Made by a program: the position numbers and the translations under genes
Notes under the pieces: generated by a model
Databases searched by the model: none
The model's input: the letters and a program-made list of their open reading frames with translations, nothing else
Told to the model about the DNA's origin: nothing
Source: UBA9676 sp963741615
Lineage (GTDB): Bacteria; Actinomycetota; Actinomycetes; Streptosporangiales; Streptosporangiaceae
Length of the DNA stretch: 64,000 nt
Assembly (NCBI GenBank): GCA_963741615.1
Contig: CAVUIU010000026.1
Coordinates: forward strand, 1 to 64,000
Direction of reading: 5' to 3'
Part shown: positions 27,224-35,574 of the stretch, piece by piece
How the letters are laid out: every line of letters starts with the position of its first letter
Position numbering within the stretch: the first letter of the stretch is position 1

Positions 27224-28000
27224 TCAGGCCCGTTCCACCAGGGCCAGCGCCCGGCACGGGCTGCCCGAGCCACCGGTGATGGGCAGCGGTGCCACGATGA
27301 GCACGGTGCCCTGCGGCGGGAGCATGGCCACGTTCTGGAGCTGGGTGAGCCCGTACTTGCCCGCCCCGAGCAGCGCCGAATGGCAGGGGAAGGGCGGGTC
27401 GAACGAGTGCGCCCGGCCGGCGTCGGTGCCGACGGTCTCCACCCCGAACCCGATCAGCGTGGTCTCCTCGGCCAGCCACCGGGCGCAGCTGACCGACACC
27501 CCCGGCGTGTGCGGGCCGGTGGCGTCGGCGTTGAGGAACCGTTCCTGATCGGCCGAGCGGGCGTCCCAGCCGGTCCGGTAGAGCAGCCATCCCTCCTCCG
27601 GCAGCGCCCCGTGCTGGGCCTCCCACTGCCTGATGTGCTCCACCTCCAGCAAGAAGTCGGGGTCGGCGGCGGCCTGCGTGCTGAAATCAAGCACGGCCGC
27701 CGGCGCGATCAGCCCGCGCGGCGGCACCTGCGACACGTCCAGCCCGTCCCGCCCCGTCACCCAGTGAACGGGCGCGTCGAAGTGCGTTCCGGTGTGCTCG
27801 CCGGTGGTGATGTCGTTCCAGTACCAGGCCGGGCCGCGGTCGTCATAGTGGCTGATCTCATGCAAGGCGAAGGAGGCCGTGTTGCCGAACGGCTCCGGCA
27901 GCCTGATCACCGGCGTCGACGCCGACAGCGGTGCGGTGAGATCGATGACGTCCACCGTGGCGCTGCGGATCGCCTCGGTGAGAGCGCTGAGCACGGACAT
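27224..28000 (-). CDS. Cyclase family protein (KynB-like metal hydrolase)
   Basis: A ~258-aa protein with the family metal-binding motif HxGTHxDxPxH, seen here as HTGTHFDAPVHW. The N-terminal VDVIDLTAPLSASTPV is also typical. Relatives include kynurenine formamidase and isatin hydrolase, which open amide or lactam bonds. ATG 28000 gives the usual family length; the preceding in-frame region is rejected. It is directly upstream of the ThDP gene (13 bp gap), which suggests hydrolysis then decarboxylation in one pathway. Confidence 0.86.
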   Translation of the reverse strand: MSVLSALTEAIRSATVDVIDLTAPLSASTPVIRLPEPFGNTASFALHEISHYDDRGPAWYWNDITTGEHTGTHFDAPVHWVTGRDGLDVSQVPPRGLIAPAAVLDFSTQAAADPDFLLEVEHIRQWEAQHGALPEEGWLLYRTGWDARSADQERFLNADATGPHTPGVSVSCARWLAEETTLIGFGVETVGTDAGRAHSFDPPFPCHSALLGAGKYGLTQLQNVAMLPPQGTVLIVAPLPITGGSGSPCRALALVERA

Positions 28001-28152
28001 GCGGGCTCCTGTCCTGGTCTTCGGCACACGGGCGGGACGTGGCTGGGGGAGTGGCACTGGCTCTGCTGTTCTATCACTGCGTGACCGGACGCGCCCTGGC
28101 GCCGGAACCGGAGCGGGTGGCGGCGGCGGGGAGCGCACTCATCGCGCCGCGG

Positions 28153-29025
28153 TCACAGGCCGGCGACGGCGGGGATCACCTCGCTGCCGATGACCTCCAG
28201 CGGGGTGACCTGCCACACGTTGGCCACGGCGCCGATCGCCGCCTCGAAGCCCAGCTCGGCGAGCTTGCCCAGCTGGTCGACGACTTCGGCGGCCTTCTCG
28301 CCCTTCTCCCCGACATCGAAGATGAAGTAGCAGGTCTTGGTGATGTCGTTGTAGTCGCGTCCCTCGGCGTCGCAGTGAGCACGCAGGACGTCGAGCTTGT
28401 GGGCGAGGTCGGGGCTGGGGAACAGGTTGCAGGCCTGCGCGTAGCGGGCCACGAGCCGCAGCGTCTTGCGCTCACCCCCGCCCCCGATGAGGATCGGCGG
28501 GTGCGGGGCGGACAGCGCCTGCGGCGAGTTCAGCGGACGCTCCAGCTGGTAGTGGCTGCCGTGGTACGGGCTCTGGTCGCCGCGCCACATCTGCAGGCAG
28601 ATCTGGAGCGTTTCCTCCAGCCGCTCGAACCGCTCGGCGACGGGCGGAAACGGGATGCCGAGCCCGCGCGACTCCTCGTCGTTCCAGGCTGCGCCGATGC
28701 CAAGCCAGGCCCGGCCGCCTGACAGCACGTCGAGCGTGGTCACGGTCTTGGCGAGGATCCCCGGGTGGCGGTAGACGGTGCCGGTCACCAGCGTGATCAG
28801 CTTGGCCCGCGATGTGCAGGCCGCCAGGTAGCCCAGCGTGGTGTAGGCCTCGAGCATCTCCCCCTCCGGCGGCCCGATCCCGCCGATCTGGAAGAAGTGA
28901 TCCATCAGTGCGACGAACTCGAATCCGGCGTCGTCAGCCGTCCGGGCCACCGTCGCAAGGTCCGCGCCAAGCCGGGCGGGGCCGCCCGGGCTGGTGAAGT
29001 CCGGGATCTGCAAGCCGATCTTCAC
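28153..29025 (-). CDS. LLM-class F420-dependent oxidoreductase
   Basis: A ~290-aa luciferase-like monooxygenase fold (TIM barrel). The start MKIGLQIPDF, the GFEFVALMDHFFQI strand, VTGTVYRHPGILAKTVTTLD and LGIGAAWNDEESRGLGIPF are hallmarks of the F420-dependent branch common in actinobacteria. The reaction and substrate are unknown. It lies upstream of the cyclase and ThDP genes on the same strand with a gap of 152 bp, so co-regulation is possible but not certain. Confidence 0.86.
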   Translation of the reverse strand: MKIGLQIPDFTSPGGPARLGADLATVARTADDAGFEFVALMDHFFQIGGIGPPEGEMLEAYTTLGYLAACTSRAKLITLVTGTVYRHPGILAKTVTTLDVLSGGRAWLGIGAAWNDEESRGLGIPFPPVAERFERLEETLQICLQMWRGDQSPYHGSHYQLERPLNSPQALSAPHPPILIGGGGERKTLRLVARYAQACNLFPSPDLAHKLDVLRAHCDAEGRDYNDITKTCYFIFDVGEKGEKAAEVVDQLGKLAELGFEAAIGAVANVWQVTPLEVIGSEVIPAVAGL

Positions 29026-29182
29026 GCCACCACCTCCATCGAGAGGTTCTCACATGCCCCGGCCCGGTGGTGCGCCAGGAGCGGGCCGATCCGCCCGTTT
29101 CGCTGACAGCGATGCGTGTTTCCCCGGTTTGCCCGGGCGGGAAGCAAGCCGGTCACCGCGGCCGGTCACGCACAATGGGGAC

Positions 29183-29995
29183 ATGAACGGACCCGTGCTG
29201 AAGGCCCGGACGCTGGTGACCGATGATGGCGTGCCGATCGACGCGACGCACCTGCCGGGTGACCGCGACCTGGCGATCGTCATGGCGCATGGCTTCACGC
29301 TGTCCTGGCAGCGGCCCGCGGTCTGGCAGGTCGCGACCCGGCTGAACCGGTCCGCCGGTGTGGTCACCTTCGACTTCCGCGGGCACGGCCGGTCCGGTGG
29401 GCTGTCCACCATGGGCGACCGGGAGATCCGCGACCTCGACGTGGCGGTGGCCTACGCACGGGAGCTGGAGTACCGGCGGGTCGCCGCGGTCGGGTTCTCG
29501 ATGGGCGCCTCGGTCGTGGTGCGGTACGCGGGCCTGGTGGGCGGCCTGGACGCGGCGGTCTCGGTCAGCGGGCCCGGACGCTGGTACTACCGCGGTACCG
29601 GGCCGATGCGCCGGGTCCACTGGGCGGTGGAACGCCGGGCTGGCCGCCTGGTCACCCGCACCTGGCTCAAGACCAGGGTGAGCCCGGCGCGGTGGGATCC
29701 CGTGCCGGTACCGCCGGCCGAGGCGGCGGCCCGGATCGCGCCGATACCCTTTCTGGTCGTGCACGGCGACCAGGACCCCTACTTCCCGGTGGATCACGCC
29801 CACCAGCTGTTCGAGGCCGCCGGTGACCCCAAGGAGCTGTGGGTGGTCCCCGGGTTCGGCCACGCCGAATCCGCCGCGAGCGACGGCCTGGTGGACCGCA
29901 TCGGCCGCTGGGTCCAGCTGGCGGCGCAGCCTGCCGGGCTGCCGCCGGAAGACAGCGCGCCCGGCGCGGCGCTCGACGGCGCCCCCGTGGACTGA
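29183..29995 (+). CDS. Alpha/beta hydrolase
   Basis: A ~270-aa serine hydrolase. The nucleophile elbow is GFSMGAS, the oxyanion region is MAHGFTLSWQRP, DFRGHGRSGG is typical, an Asp lies in VVHGDQDPYFPVDHA, and the catalytic His is in VPGFGHAES. GTGACCGATG-type N-terminal residues follow the ATG at 29183, preceded by TGGGGA; longer in-frame starts precede a non-homologous stretch. It is flanked by opposite-strand genes and stands alone. The substrate is unknown. Confidence 0.85.
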   Translation: MNGPVLKARTLVTDDGVPIDATHLPGDRDLAIVMAHGFTLSWQRPAVWQVATRLNRSAGVVTFDFRGHGRSGGLSTMGDREIRDLDVAVAYARELEYRRVAAVGFSMGASVVVRYAGLVGGLDAAVSVSGPGRWYYRGTGPMRRVHWAVERRAGRLVTRTWLKTRVSPARWDPVPVPPAEAAARIAPIPFLVVHGDQDPYFPVDHAHQLFEAAGDPKELWVVPGFGHAESAASDGLVDRIGRWVQLAAQPAGLPPEDSAPGAALDGAPVD

Positions 29996-30047
29996 CCCGG
30001 AACGGCCCATCCCGCTGGCCTGCCCCGGTGACCTGCCTGAGCGCTCC

Positions 30048-31319
30048 TCAGCCGCGCAGGCTGGCGCCCGTTGCCGGGTCGAAGAAGTGGAGCGCCGCCA
30101 GATCCACGTGCACCTTCGCTTGCTCGCCCACGTGCAGCGTGGTCCGGGGATCCATCCGGGCCACGATCGTCGCTGCCAGTGCGGACGCGGCCGGCGCCGC
30201 CGCGTCGGACGGGTCCGTGACCCGGGCAGCGCCGCCGTCCGCGGCGCCTGCCGTACCCGCCGCGGTCCCGTCCAGCTCCGCTTCGGAGTCTGATTCCTCG
30301 TCGGCGAGCCCGGCCGGGTGCAGCGGCGCCACCCCCACGGCGCAGTGCATGTCCACCTCCGAGCCAAGCTCCTCGCGCAGTTCCACCGTGACGTCGATGA
30401 CCGACCCGGGGGTGGCGTCGTGCGACAGGGAGGCGTCCTCCAGGTGCTCGGGCCGGATCCCGAGCACCACCTTCCGGCCGAGGTAGCGGTCCAGGCCGGG
30501 ATGCTCACGGACCGCCTTTTCCGCGATGGCGAGCCGGTGCGGCCCGAAGCTCACGTGCGGGCCGCCTTCACCGGGTTCCAGGCTGGCCTCGAGCAGGTTC
30601 ATGGCCGGGGAACCGATGAACGAGGCCACGAACAGGTTCGCCGGCCGCAGGTAGAGCTCTTGCGGCGGCGCTACCTGCTGCAGCTCCCCGTGCCGGATCA
30701 CGGCCACCCGGCTGCCCAGGGTCATCGCCTCGGTCTGGTCATGGGTGACGTAGATGGTGGTCACCCCGAGCGAGCGCTGCAGGCGGGCGATCTCCGCCCG
30801 CATCTGGACCCGCAGCTTGGCATCGAGGTTGGACAGCGGTTCGTCCATCAGGAAGGCCCGTGGCTGCCGCACGATCGCCCGGCCCATCGCGACCCGCTGC
30901 CGCTGGCCGCCCGACAGCTGGCGCGGCTTGCGCTCCAGCAGCGGCTCCAGTTCCAGGATCCGCGCCGCCTCCTGCACCCGCTGCCTGATCTCGCCCTTGC
31001 CGCTGCCGCGGTACTTGAGGCTGAACGCCATGTTCTCGCGCACGGTCAGGTGGGGGTAGAGCGCGTAGCTCTGGAACACCATGGCGATGTCCCTGTCCCG
31101 GGGCTCCACGTCGTTGACCGGCCGGCCGTCGATGAAGATGGTGCCGCTGGTGACTTCCTCCAGGCCGGCCACCATGCGCAGGGCGGTCGTCTTGCCGCAT
31201 CCGGACGGGCCGACGAGCACCATGAGTTCCCCGTCGCCGATCGACAGGTCCAGTGACCTGACCGCCGTCGTCCCGTCCGGGAACTCCTTGGTGATGCCGT
31301 CCAGCACGATCGTCGCCAC
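30048..31319 (-). CDS. Sugar ABC transporter ATPase (MsmK/UgpC type)
   Basis: Energy-coupling subunit for the upstream permeases. Walker A GPSGCGKTT, signature LSGGQRQRVAMGRA, Walker B AFLMDEPLSNLD and the TOBE/OB-fold C-terminal domain (FGPHRLAI, LGIRPEHL) are present. The C-terminal part contains an Ala/Asp/Glu-rich insert of about 55 residues between barrel strands, so the protein is 423 aa rather than the usual 360-390. It lies 18 bp after the SMP-30 gene and is last in the operon; such ATPases are sometimes shared between several sugar importers. Confidence 0.92.
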   Translation of the reverse strand: MATIVLDGITKEFPDGTTAVRSLDLSIGDGELMVLVGPSGCGKTTALRMVAGLEEVTSGTIFIDGRPVNDVEPRDRDIAMVFQSYALYPHLTVRENMAFSLKYRGSGKGEIRQRVQEAARILELEPLLERKPRQLSGGQRQRVAMGRAIVRQPRAFLMDEPLSNLDAKLRVQMRAEIARLQRSLGVTTIYVTHDQTEAMTLGSRVAVIRHGELQQVAPPQELYLRPANLFVASFIGSPAMNLLEASLEPGEGGPHVSFGPHRLAIAEKAVREHPGLDRYLGRKVVLGIRPEHLEDASLSHDATPGSVIDVTVELREELGSEVDMHCAVGVAPLHPAGLADEESDSEAELDGTAAGTAGAADGGAARVTDPSDAAAPAASALAATIVARMDPRTTLHVGEQAKVHVDLAALHFFDPATGASLRG

Positions 31320-31337
31320 GTCACTCCTTCGCTAGAC

Positions 31338-32330
31338 CTAGCCGCCGAACACGCCGGCCGGGAATCCGTCCGCTCCCGGCCGCGTGCGCAGCAGGTGACC
31401 GGCCAGCGGCTCGGCGGCCCGCTGCCGTTCGTCCATGCCCTCCCAGGCGGTCGTCAGGTACAGATCGGCAAGCCCGGGCCCGCCGAAGCCGGGGCAGGTC
31501 GGGCGCGACACCGGCACCGGGAGGGTGGCCAGCAGGCCGCCGGAGGGGGCGTACCTGCGCACCTGACCGGCGCCCCACATGGCCACCCACAGGCACCCCT
31601 CGGCGTCCACCACCAGTCCGTCCGGCACGGCCGGTCCCGGCGGGAACGGGATCAGGTCGTAGGGCTCCCAGCCGATCCGCCCGGTGTCAGGGTCGTAGTC
31701 GAACGCCCGCACCCGCGGCTCCGGCTCGCCCGAGTCGATGAAATAGAGGATGGCGCCGTCGGGACTCCAGCCAAGCCCGTTCGACTCGGTGACCCCCTGA
31801 AGCACGGTGGTGATGGCCCCATCCGGGTCGAGCCGGTACAGCGCCCCCGCGCCCGGCCGGGCATCACGGGCGACCGTCCCGGCCCAGAACCGGCCCGCCG
31901 GGTCGCACGCGCCGTCGTTGAACCGGACGTCGTCGGGCATCCCAGGCGGGCGCCACGGGCCGGCCTCGCTGCCGCCGTCCGGGCCGACGAGGCGGAAACC
32001 ATCGGCCGCGGCCAGCACATACCCGCCCCCCGAGCGATGAGCCGCCGCGCCGATCGCGGTGGGCCGCCCGTCCGCCGACAGTTCGAGCACCACCTGGTCC
32101 CCGTCGCCGGGTGTGTACCGGTGCAGCCGCCCGGCGTTGATATCCACCCAGGTCAGGCACGACCCGCGGGGGTCCCAGACCGGTCTTTCGCCGAGTTCGG
32201 CACCGGCCTCCACCACCACCTCCCACGGCGGCGCCTGCGCTGGTTCCCACGGTGGGGCCGCTGCCTGCGCCCGGCCCGGCTCGTCGCTCTGGTCGCTCAT
32301 GTGTGCATCCCTATGGTTCAGGTCGCTCAT
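31338..32330 (-). CDS. SMP-30/gluconolactonase family protein
   Basis: A ~330-aa beta-propeller lactonase that would hydrolyse a sugar lactone to the aldonic acid. Family landmarks: LGERPVWDPRGSCLTWVDI with the first metal Glu, PDDVRFNDGACDPAGRFWAG with the metal Asn, VTESNGLGWSPDG, and PDGLVVDAEGCLWVAMW with the metal Asp. ATG 32330 overlaps the permease stop (TCAT on plus strand); a second ATG lies at 32300. No signal peptide, so it acts in the cytosol. Its place between transport genes supports a sugar > lactone > acid pathway. Confidence 0.9.
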   Translation of the reverse strand: MSDLNHRDAHMSDQSDEPGRAQAAAPPWEPAQAPPWEVVVEAGAELGERPVWDPRGSCLTWVDINAGRLHRYTPGDGDQVVLELSADGRPTAIGAAAHRSGGGYVLAAADGFRLVGPDGGSEAGPWRPPGMPDDVRFNDGACDPAGRFWAGTVARDARPGAGALYRLDPDGAITTVLQGVTESNGLGWSPDGAILYFIDSGEPEPRVRAFDYDPDTGRIGWEPYDLIPFPPGPAVPDGLVVDAEGCLWVAMWGAGQVRRYAPSGGLLATLPVPVSRPTCPGFGGPGLADLYLTTAWEGMDERQRAAEPLAGHLLRTRPGADGFPAGVFGG

Positions 32331-33184
32331 TTCCCCATTCCCAGGGTGAGGCCCTTCACCAGATGCCGCTGGAAGATGAGATAGACGATGATGGCGGGCA
32401 GCGCGCTGACGAAGGAGCCGGCCATCAGCACCGGGATGCTGGTGGTCCGGCCCGCCGACAACGCGGCCAGCCCGACCGTGATGGTCCGCTGCTGCGGGTT
32501 CTGCAGGAACAGCAGGCCGACCAGCAGGTCGTCCCAGATCTGGATGAACTGCAGCACGGTCACGGTGGCAATGGCCGGCCAGGACAGGGGCAGCGCGATC
32601 CGCAGGAAGGTCCGGCCGTAGCCGAGCCCGTCCATGACAGCGGCCTCGATCAGGTCGTCGGAGATCCCCCGGTAGTAGGTGGCCATCAGGAACGTGGCGA
32701 AGGGCGTCCCGAGCGCGACGTAGACCATGATGGCGCCGAGGTAGGTGTTGATGAGGCCGAGCTTCCCGAGGTTGACGTACTCGGGGATGATGATCGACTG
32801 CAGCGGCACCATGAGCGCGGCGACGACGGCCAGGAACACCGTGCCGCTGCCCCGGTAGCGGAGCTTGGCGAACGCGAACCCCGCGGTGGTGGCCACCGCC
32901 AGGATGAGCGCGATGGCGGTCACGCAGATGATCGACGAGTTGAGAAGTTCCCGCCACACCGGCAGCTCGGTGAAGAGCTGACGCCAGGTCGCCACGGAAT
33001 GGCCGCTCTGCCGCTCGAACTGCGCCTGGGTGCGGAACGCGTTGTTGAGCATGTAATAGAAGGGGTAGAGCATCACCACCGCGACCGCGGCCATCAGCGC
33101 GAAGAGCGTGGCCGAGCGCAGCCGCCTGCGGGCTGCCGTGGTGGAGCGGCCCGCGGCGGCCGCCCCGGCCGATGCCGCGGTCAC
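32327..33184 (-). CDS. Sugar ABC permease (MsmG/MalG type)
   Basis: A ~285-aa membrane subunit with six helices and the EAA motif region DDLIEAAVMDGLGYGRTFLR. GTG 33184 overlaps the upstream permease stop by 4 bp and gives the normal family length, whereas a longer frame runs through the neighbour. The C-terminal QRHLVKGLTLGMGK is diagnostic for MalG/UgpE-like permeases. Confidence 0.92.
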   Translation of the reverse strand: MTAASAGAAAAGRSTTAARRRLRSATLFALMAAVAVVMLYPFYYMLNNAFRTQAQFERQSGHSVATWRQLFTELPVWRELLNSSIICVTAIALILAVATTAGFAFAKLRYRGSGTVFLAVVAALMVPLQSIIIPEYVNLGKLGLINTYLGAIMVYVALGTPFATFLMATYYRGISDDLIEAAVMDGLGYGRTFLRIALPLSWPAIATVTVLQFIQIWDDLLVGLLFLQNPQQRTITVGLAALSAGRTTSIPVLMAGSFVSALPAIIVYLIFQRHLVKGLTLGMGK

Positions 33185-34152
33185 CAGCCCTCCCCGTCCT
33201 CGGACCGGAGCAGCCGGAGCTGCACCAGGCCGACGATGATCATGATGACGAACAGGATGATCCCGTACAGGGCGCCGGTCCCGAACTGGCCCTGGGAGAA
33301 CGCGGTCTGGTAGACGAAGAACTCCAGGGTGGTGGTGCCGAAGCCGGGCCCGCCGTTGGTCATCACGAAGATCAGGCTGAACAGCGCCGAGAACGCGCTG
33401 ATGACCGTGATCACGAAGGAGAACTGCACGAACCGCTTGAGCAGCGGCAGGGTGACCCGGAAAAAGATCTGCCAGCGGCTCAGCCCGTCCACCCGGGCCG
33501 CCTCGATCAGCGTCGGGTCCAGGGTGGCCATCCCGGTCAGGAAGATGATGATGTTCGTCCCGAGCATGGACCAGACGAACGTGATCGCCAGCGCGACCAG
33601 GGCGCTGCGCTGGCCGGCCAGCATGTCGGTCTGGAACGAGCCGAGCCCGACCGCCCTGAGCATCGTGTTCATCAGCCCGTACAGCGCGAAGAACTGCACC
33701 GCGACCATGCCGATGACCACCCAGGAGATGGCGGTGGGCAGGAAGTACACCGACCGGAAGAAGTGCCATCCGCGCACGTGCTCGTGCAGCAGCGCGGCGA
33801 TCGCGAGCGGGATGCCGATGGCGAACGGGATGGACAGCAGCAGCAGGGCATTGTTCTCCAGCACCCGCCAGAAGATCGGGTCGGTGAGCGCGGTGGCATA
33901 CGCGCTCGGGCCGATCCAGGTCGCGCTGATCCCGTCCCAGGTGGTCATGGAGTAGTAGACGGCCTGCCCGATCGGTATCGCGAGCAGGCCGACCACGACG
34001 ATCACCGCCGGCAGGCTCAGCAGAATGCCCGCCCTGCGCCTGCGGCGGGCAAGCCGGCTGGAGCCCGCGGCGCCGCCACGCCTGCCGCCTCGCCCGCGCC
34101 GGGCCAGCGCCGACTCGCCAGCCGCTTCCTCAGCGGCCTGGATCGCGCTCAC
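33181..34152 (-). CDS. Sugar ABC permease (MsmF/MalF/UgpA type)
   Basis: A ~323-aa membrane subunit. An Arg/Gly-rich cytosolic N-terminus precedes the first helix (GILLSLPAVIVVVGLLAIPI). The EAA loop reads LIEAARVDGLSRWQIFFRVT. It pairs with the downstream MalG-type permease to make the pore. An 80-bp gap containing a perfect 36-bp palindrome separates it from the binding-protein gene upstream. Confidence 0.92.
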   Translation of the reverse strand: MSAIQAAEEAAGESALARRGRGGRRGGAAGSSRLARRRRRAGILLSLPAVIVVVGLLAIPIGQAVYYSMTTWDGISATWIGPSAYATALTDPIFWRVLENNALLLLSIPFAIGIPLAIAALLHEHVRGWHFFRSVYFLPTAISWVVIGMVAVQFFALYGLMNTMLRAVGLGSFQTDMLAGQRSALVALAITFVWSMLGTNIIIFLTGMATLDPTLIEAARVDGLSRWQIFFRVTLPLLKRFVQFSFVITVISAFSALFSLIFVMTNGGPGFGTTTLEFFVYQTAFSQGQFGTGALYGIILFVIMIIVGLVQLRLLRSEDGEGW

Positions 34153-34174
34153 CTAAACACCCCTCTGCGTCGTG

Positions 34175-34210
34175 GTCCCGGTGCGGCGGCGGCCGCCGCC
34201 GCACCGGGAC
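34175..34210 (-). promoter_or_regulatory. Perfect 36-bp palindrome after the sugar-binding protein gene
   Basis: Two 18-bp arms (34175-34192 and 34193-34210) are exact reverse complements, GC-only at the centre, giving a very stable RNA hairpin. It lies 22 bp after the binding-protein stop and before the permeases on the operon strand. Without a U-tract it is more likely an mRNA-stability or partial-termination element that favours binding protein over permease. Confidence 0.75.
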
Positions 34211-34232
34211 GGTGCCGGGTTACGGGTGACCG

Positions 34233-35531
34233 TTACGGGTAACTCGTGCCGCGGCTGGCGGCTGGCAGCTGGCCCAGCGTGGTCTGCATGTTCTGCAGCG
34301 CCGCACTGGGTGTCATGGTGCCGTTGAGCACCGACGGCAGGAACTTGCTGCCGGTGCTGACCACGTTGGGCTGCACCACGTTGTCCAGCATCGGGTACAC
34401 CGTCAGGTGGTCCTGGCTGACGAAGTTGAGCATCTCCTGGTTGACCGGGTTGCTGGTCGAGGTGCCCTGGATGGCCGGGATCAGGCCCGCCGCGTTGATG
34501 ATCTTCGCGGCGGCGGGGGTGGTCATGAAGGTCAGGAACTGCAGCGCCTGGGTGGGGTGCTTGGTGTAGGTGGTCATCGACAGGCCATCACCCGCGAAGT
34601 CCACGACGCCCTTGATGGGGTTGTTCGAGAACGGCGGGACGAACGCGGCGACCTTGTTGCCCAGGGCGTTGGTGAACTTCTGGGTGTCCCAGGTGCCGTC
34701 GATCATCATCGCGGCCTTGCCGCTCTCGAAGTCGCCCAGGTTGTTGGTCTTGGTGAGCACGTCACTGTTGGTGCAGCCGGAGCTCTTCAGCTTGGCCCAG
34801 GTCGCGAGCTGGGCGGAGTTCGCCGACGAGGTCCACGGGATCTGGCCGCTGTAGAGCTTCTGCCACTCGGTCACGGGGTAGGAGCCGATCATCATGTAGC
34901 TCATGTCGTACCAGGGGTAGAACTCGGCCCCCAGCGGCTGGCCGCCGTTGCCATAGGTCATCGGCATATATCCGGCGGCCTTCAGCTTCTTGCACGCTGC
35001 GAACAGCTGGTTCCAGTTGGTCGGCACCGCGGTCACGCCGGCCTTGGTGAAGTCGGCCTTGTTGTAGAAGCCGATGTAGAACTGGTTCTCCAGCGGGATC
35101 ACGTAGGGCCCGTTGGCCGCGTTGAACTGGTTCGAGGTCCATTTCAGCGCGTTGGGATCGATCCGGGCCAAAGCGGAGGCCGGGATCTTCCCCTGCAGGT
35201 TGGTGAGGAAGTCCTTGTACTGCAAGGTGAACAGCCCGGTCCACATGACCGCCAGATCGGGGCCGGTCTTGGAGACGGCGGCCGCCTGGAGCAGCGCGAA
35301 ATAGTTGTCGGCCGGCTGGCTGACCACGTTCACCGTGACGTTCGGGTGCAGTTTGTGGAACGCCACGGCGAGGTTCTTCAGCGCGGTCGCATTCTGCTCG
35401 GTGCCGTAGTTGTGCCAGATGGTGAGGGTGACCGGGCCCGATGTGGAACTGGAGCCGCCCCCACCACTGCTACATGCGGCGGCGAGCATGGCCACGACGG
35501 CCACCCCCGCCACCAGAATCCATCGCTTCAC
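34233..35531 (-). CDS. Sugar ABC solute-binding lipoprotein (family 1)
   Basis: Extracellular sugar-binding protein of ~432 aa. The lipobox MLAAAC places the lipidated Cys near residue 20, followed by a Gly/Ser linker. The mature part begins VTLTIWHNYGTEQ and contains FHKLHPNVTVNVV and GKAAMMIDGTWD, typical of SBP_bac_1 (MalE-like) proteins. GTG 35531 is preceded at suitable spacing by GGGAG; an ATG further upstream (35570) gives an unlikely longer signal peptide. The ligand is unknown; the catabolic genes around it suggest a monosaccharide, sugar acid or small glycoside. Confidence 0.92.
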   Translation of the reverse strand: MKRWILVAGVAVVAMLAAACSSGGGGSSSTSGPVTLTIWHNYGTEQNATALKNLAVAFHKLHPNVTVNVVSQPADNYFALLQAAAVSKTGPDLAVMWTGLFTLQYKDFLTNLQGKIPASALARIDPNALKWTSNQFNAANGPYVIPLENQFYIGFYNKADFTKAGVTAVPTNWNQLFAACKKLKAAGYMPMTYGNGGQPLGAEFYPWYDMSYMMIGSYPVTEWQKLYSGQIPWTSSANSAQLATWAKLKSSGCTNSDVLTKTNNLGDFESGKAAMMIDGTWDTQKFTNALGNKVAAFVPPFSNNPIKGVVDFAGDGLSMTTYTKHPTQALQFLTFMTTPAAAKIINAAGLIPAIQGTSTSNPVNQEMLNFVSQDHLTVYPMLDNVVQPNVVSTGSKFLPSVLNGTMTPSAALQNMQTTLGQLPAASRGTSYP

Positions 35532-35574
35532 TGGCTTTCTCCCTTCGATGACGTCCCGCGTGTCGGTCACTAGG

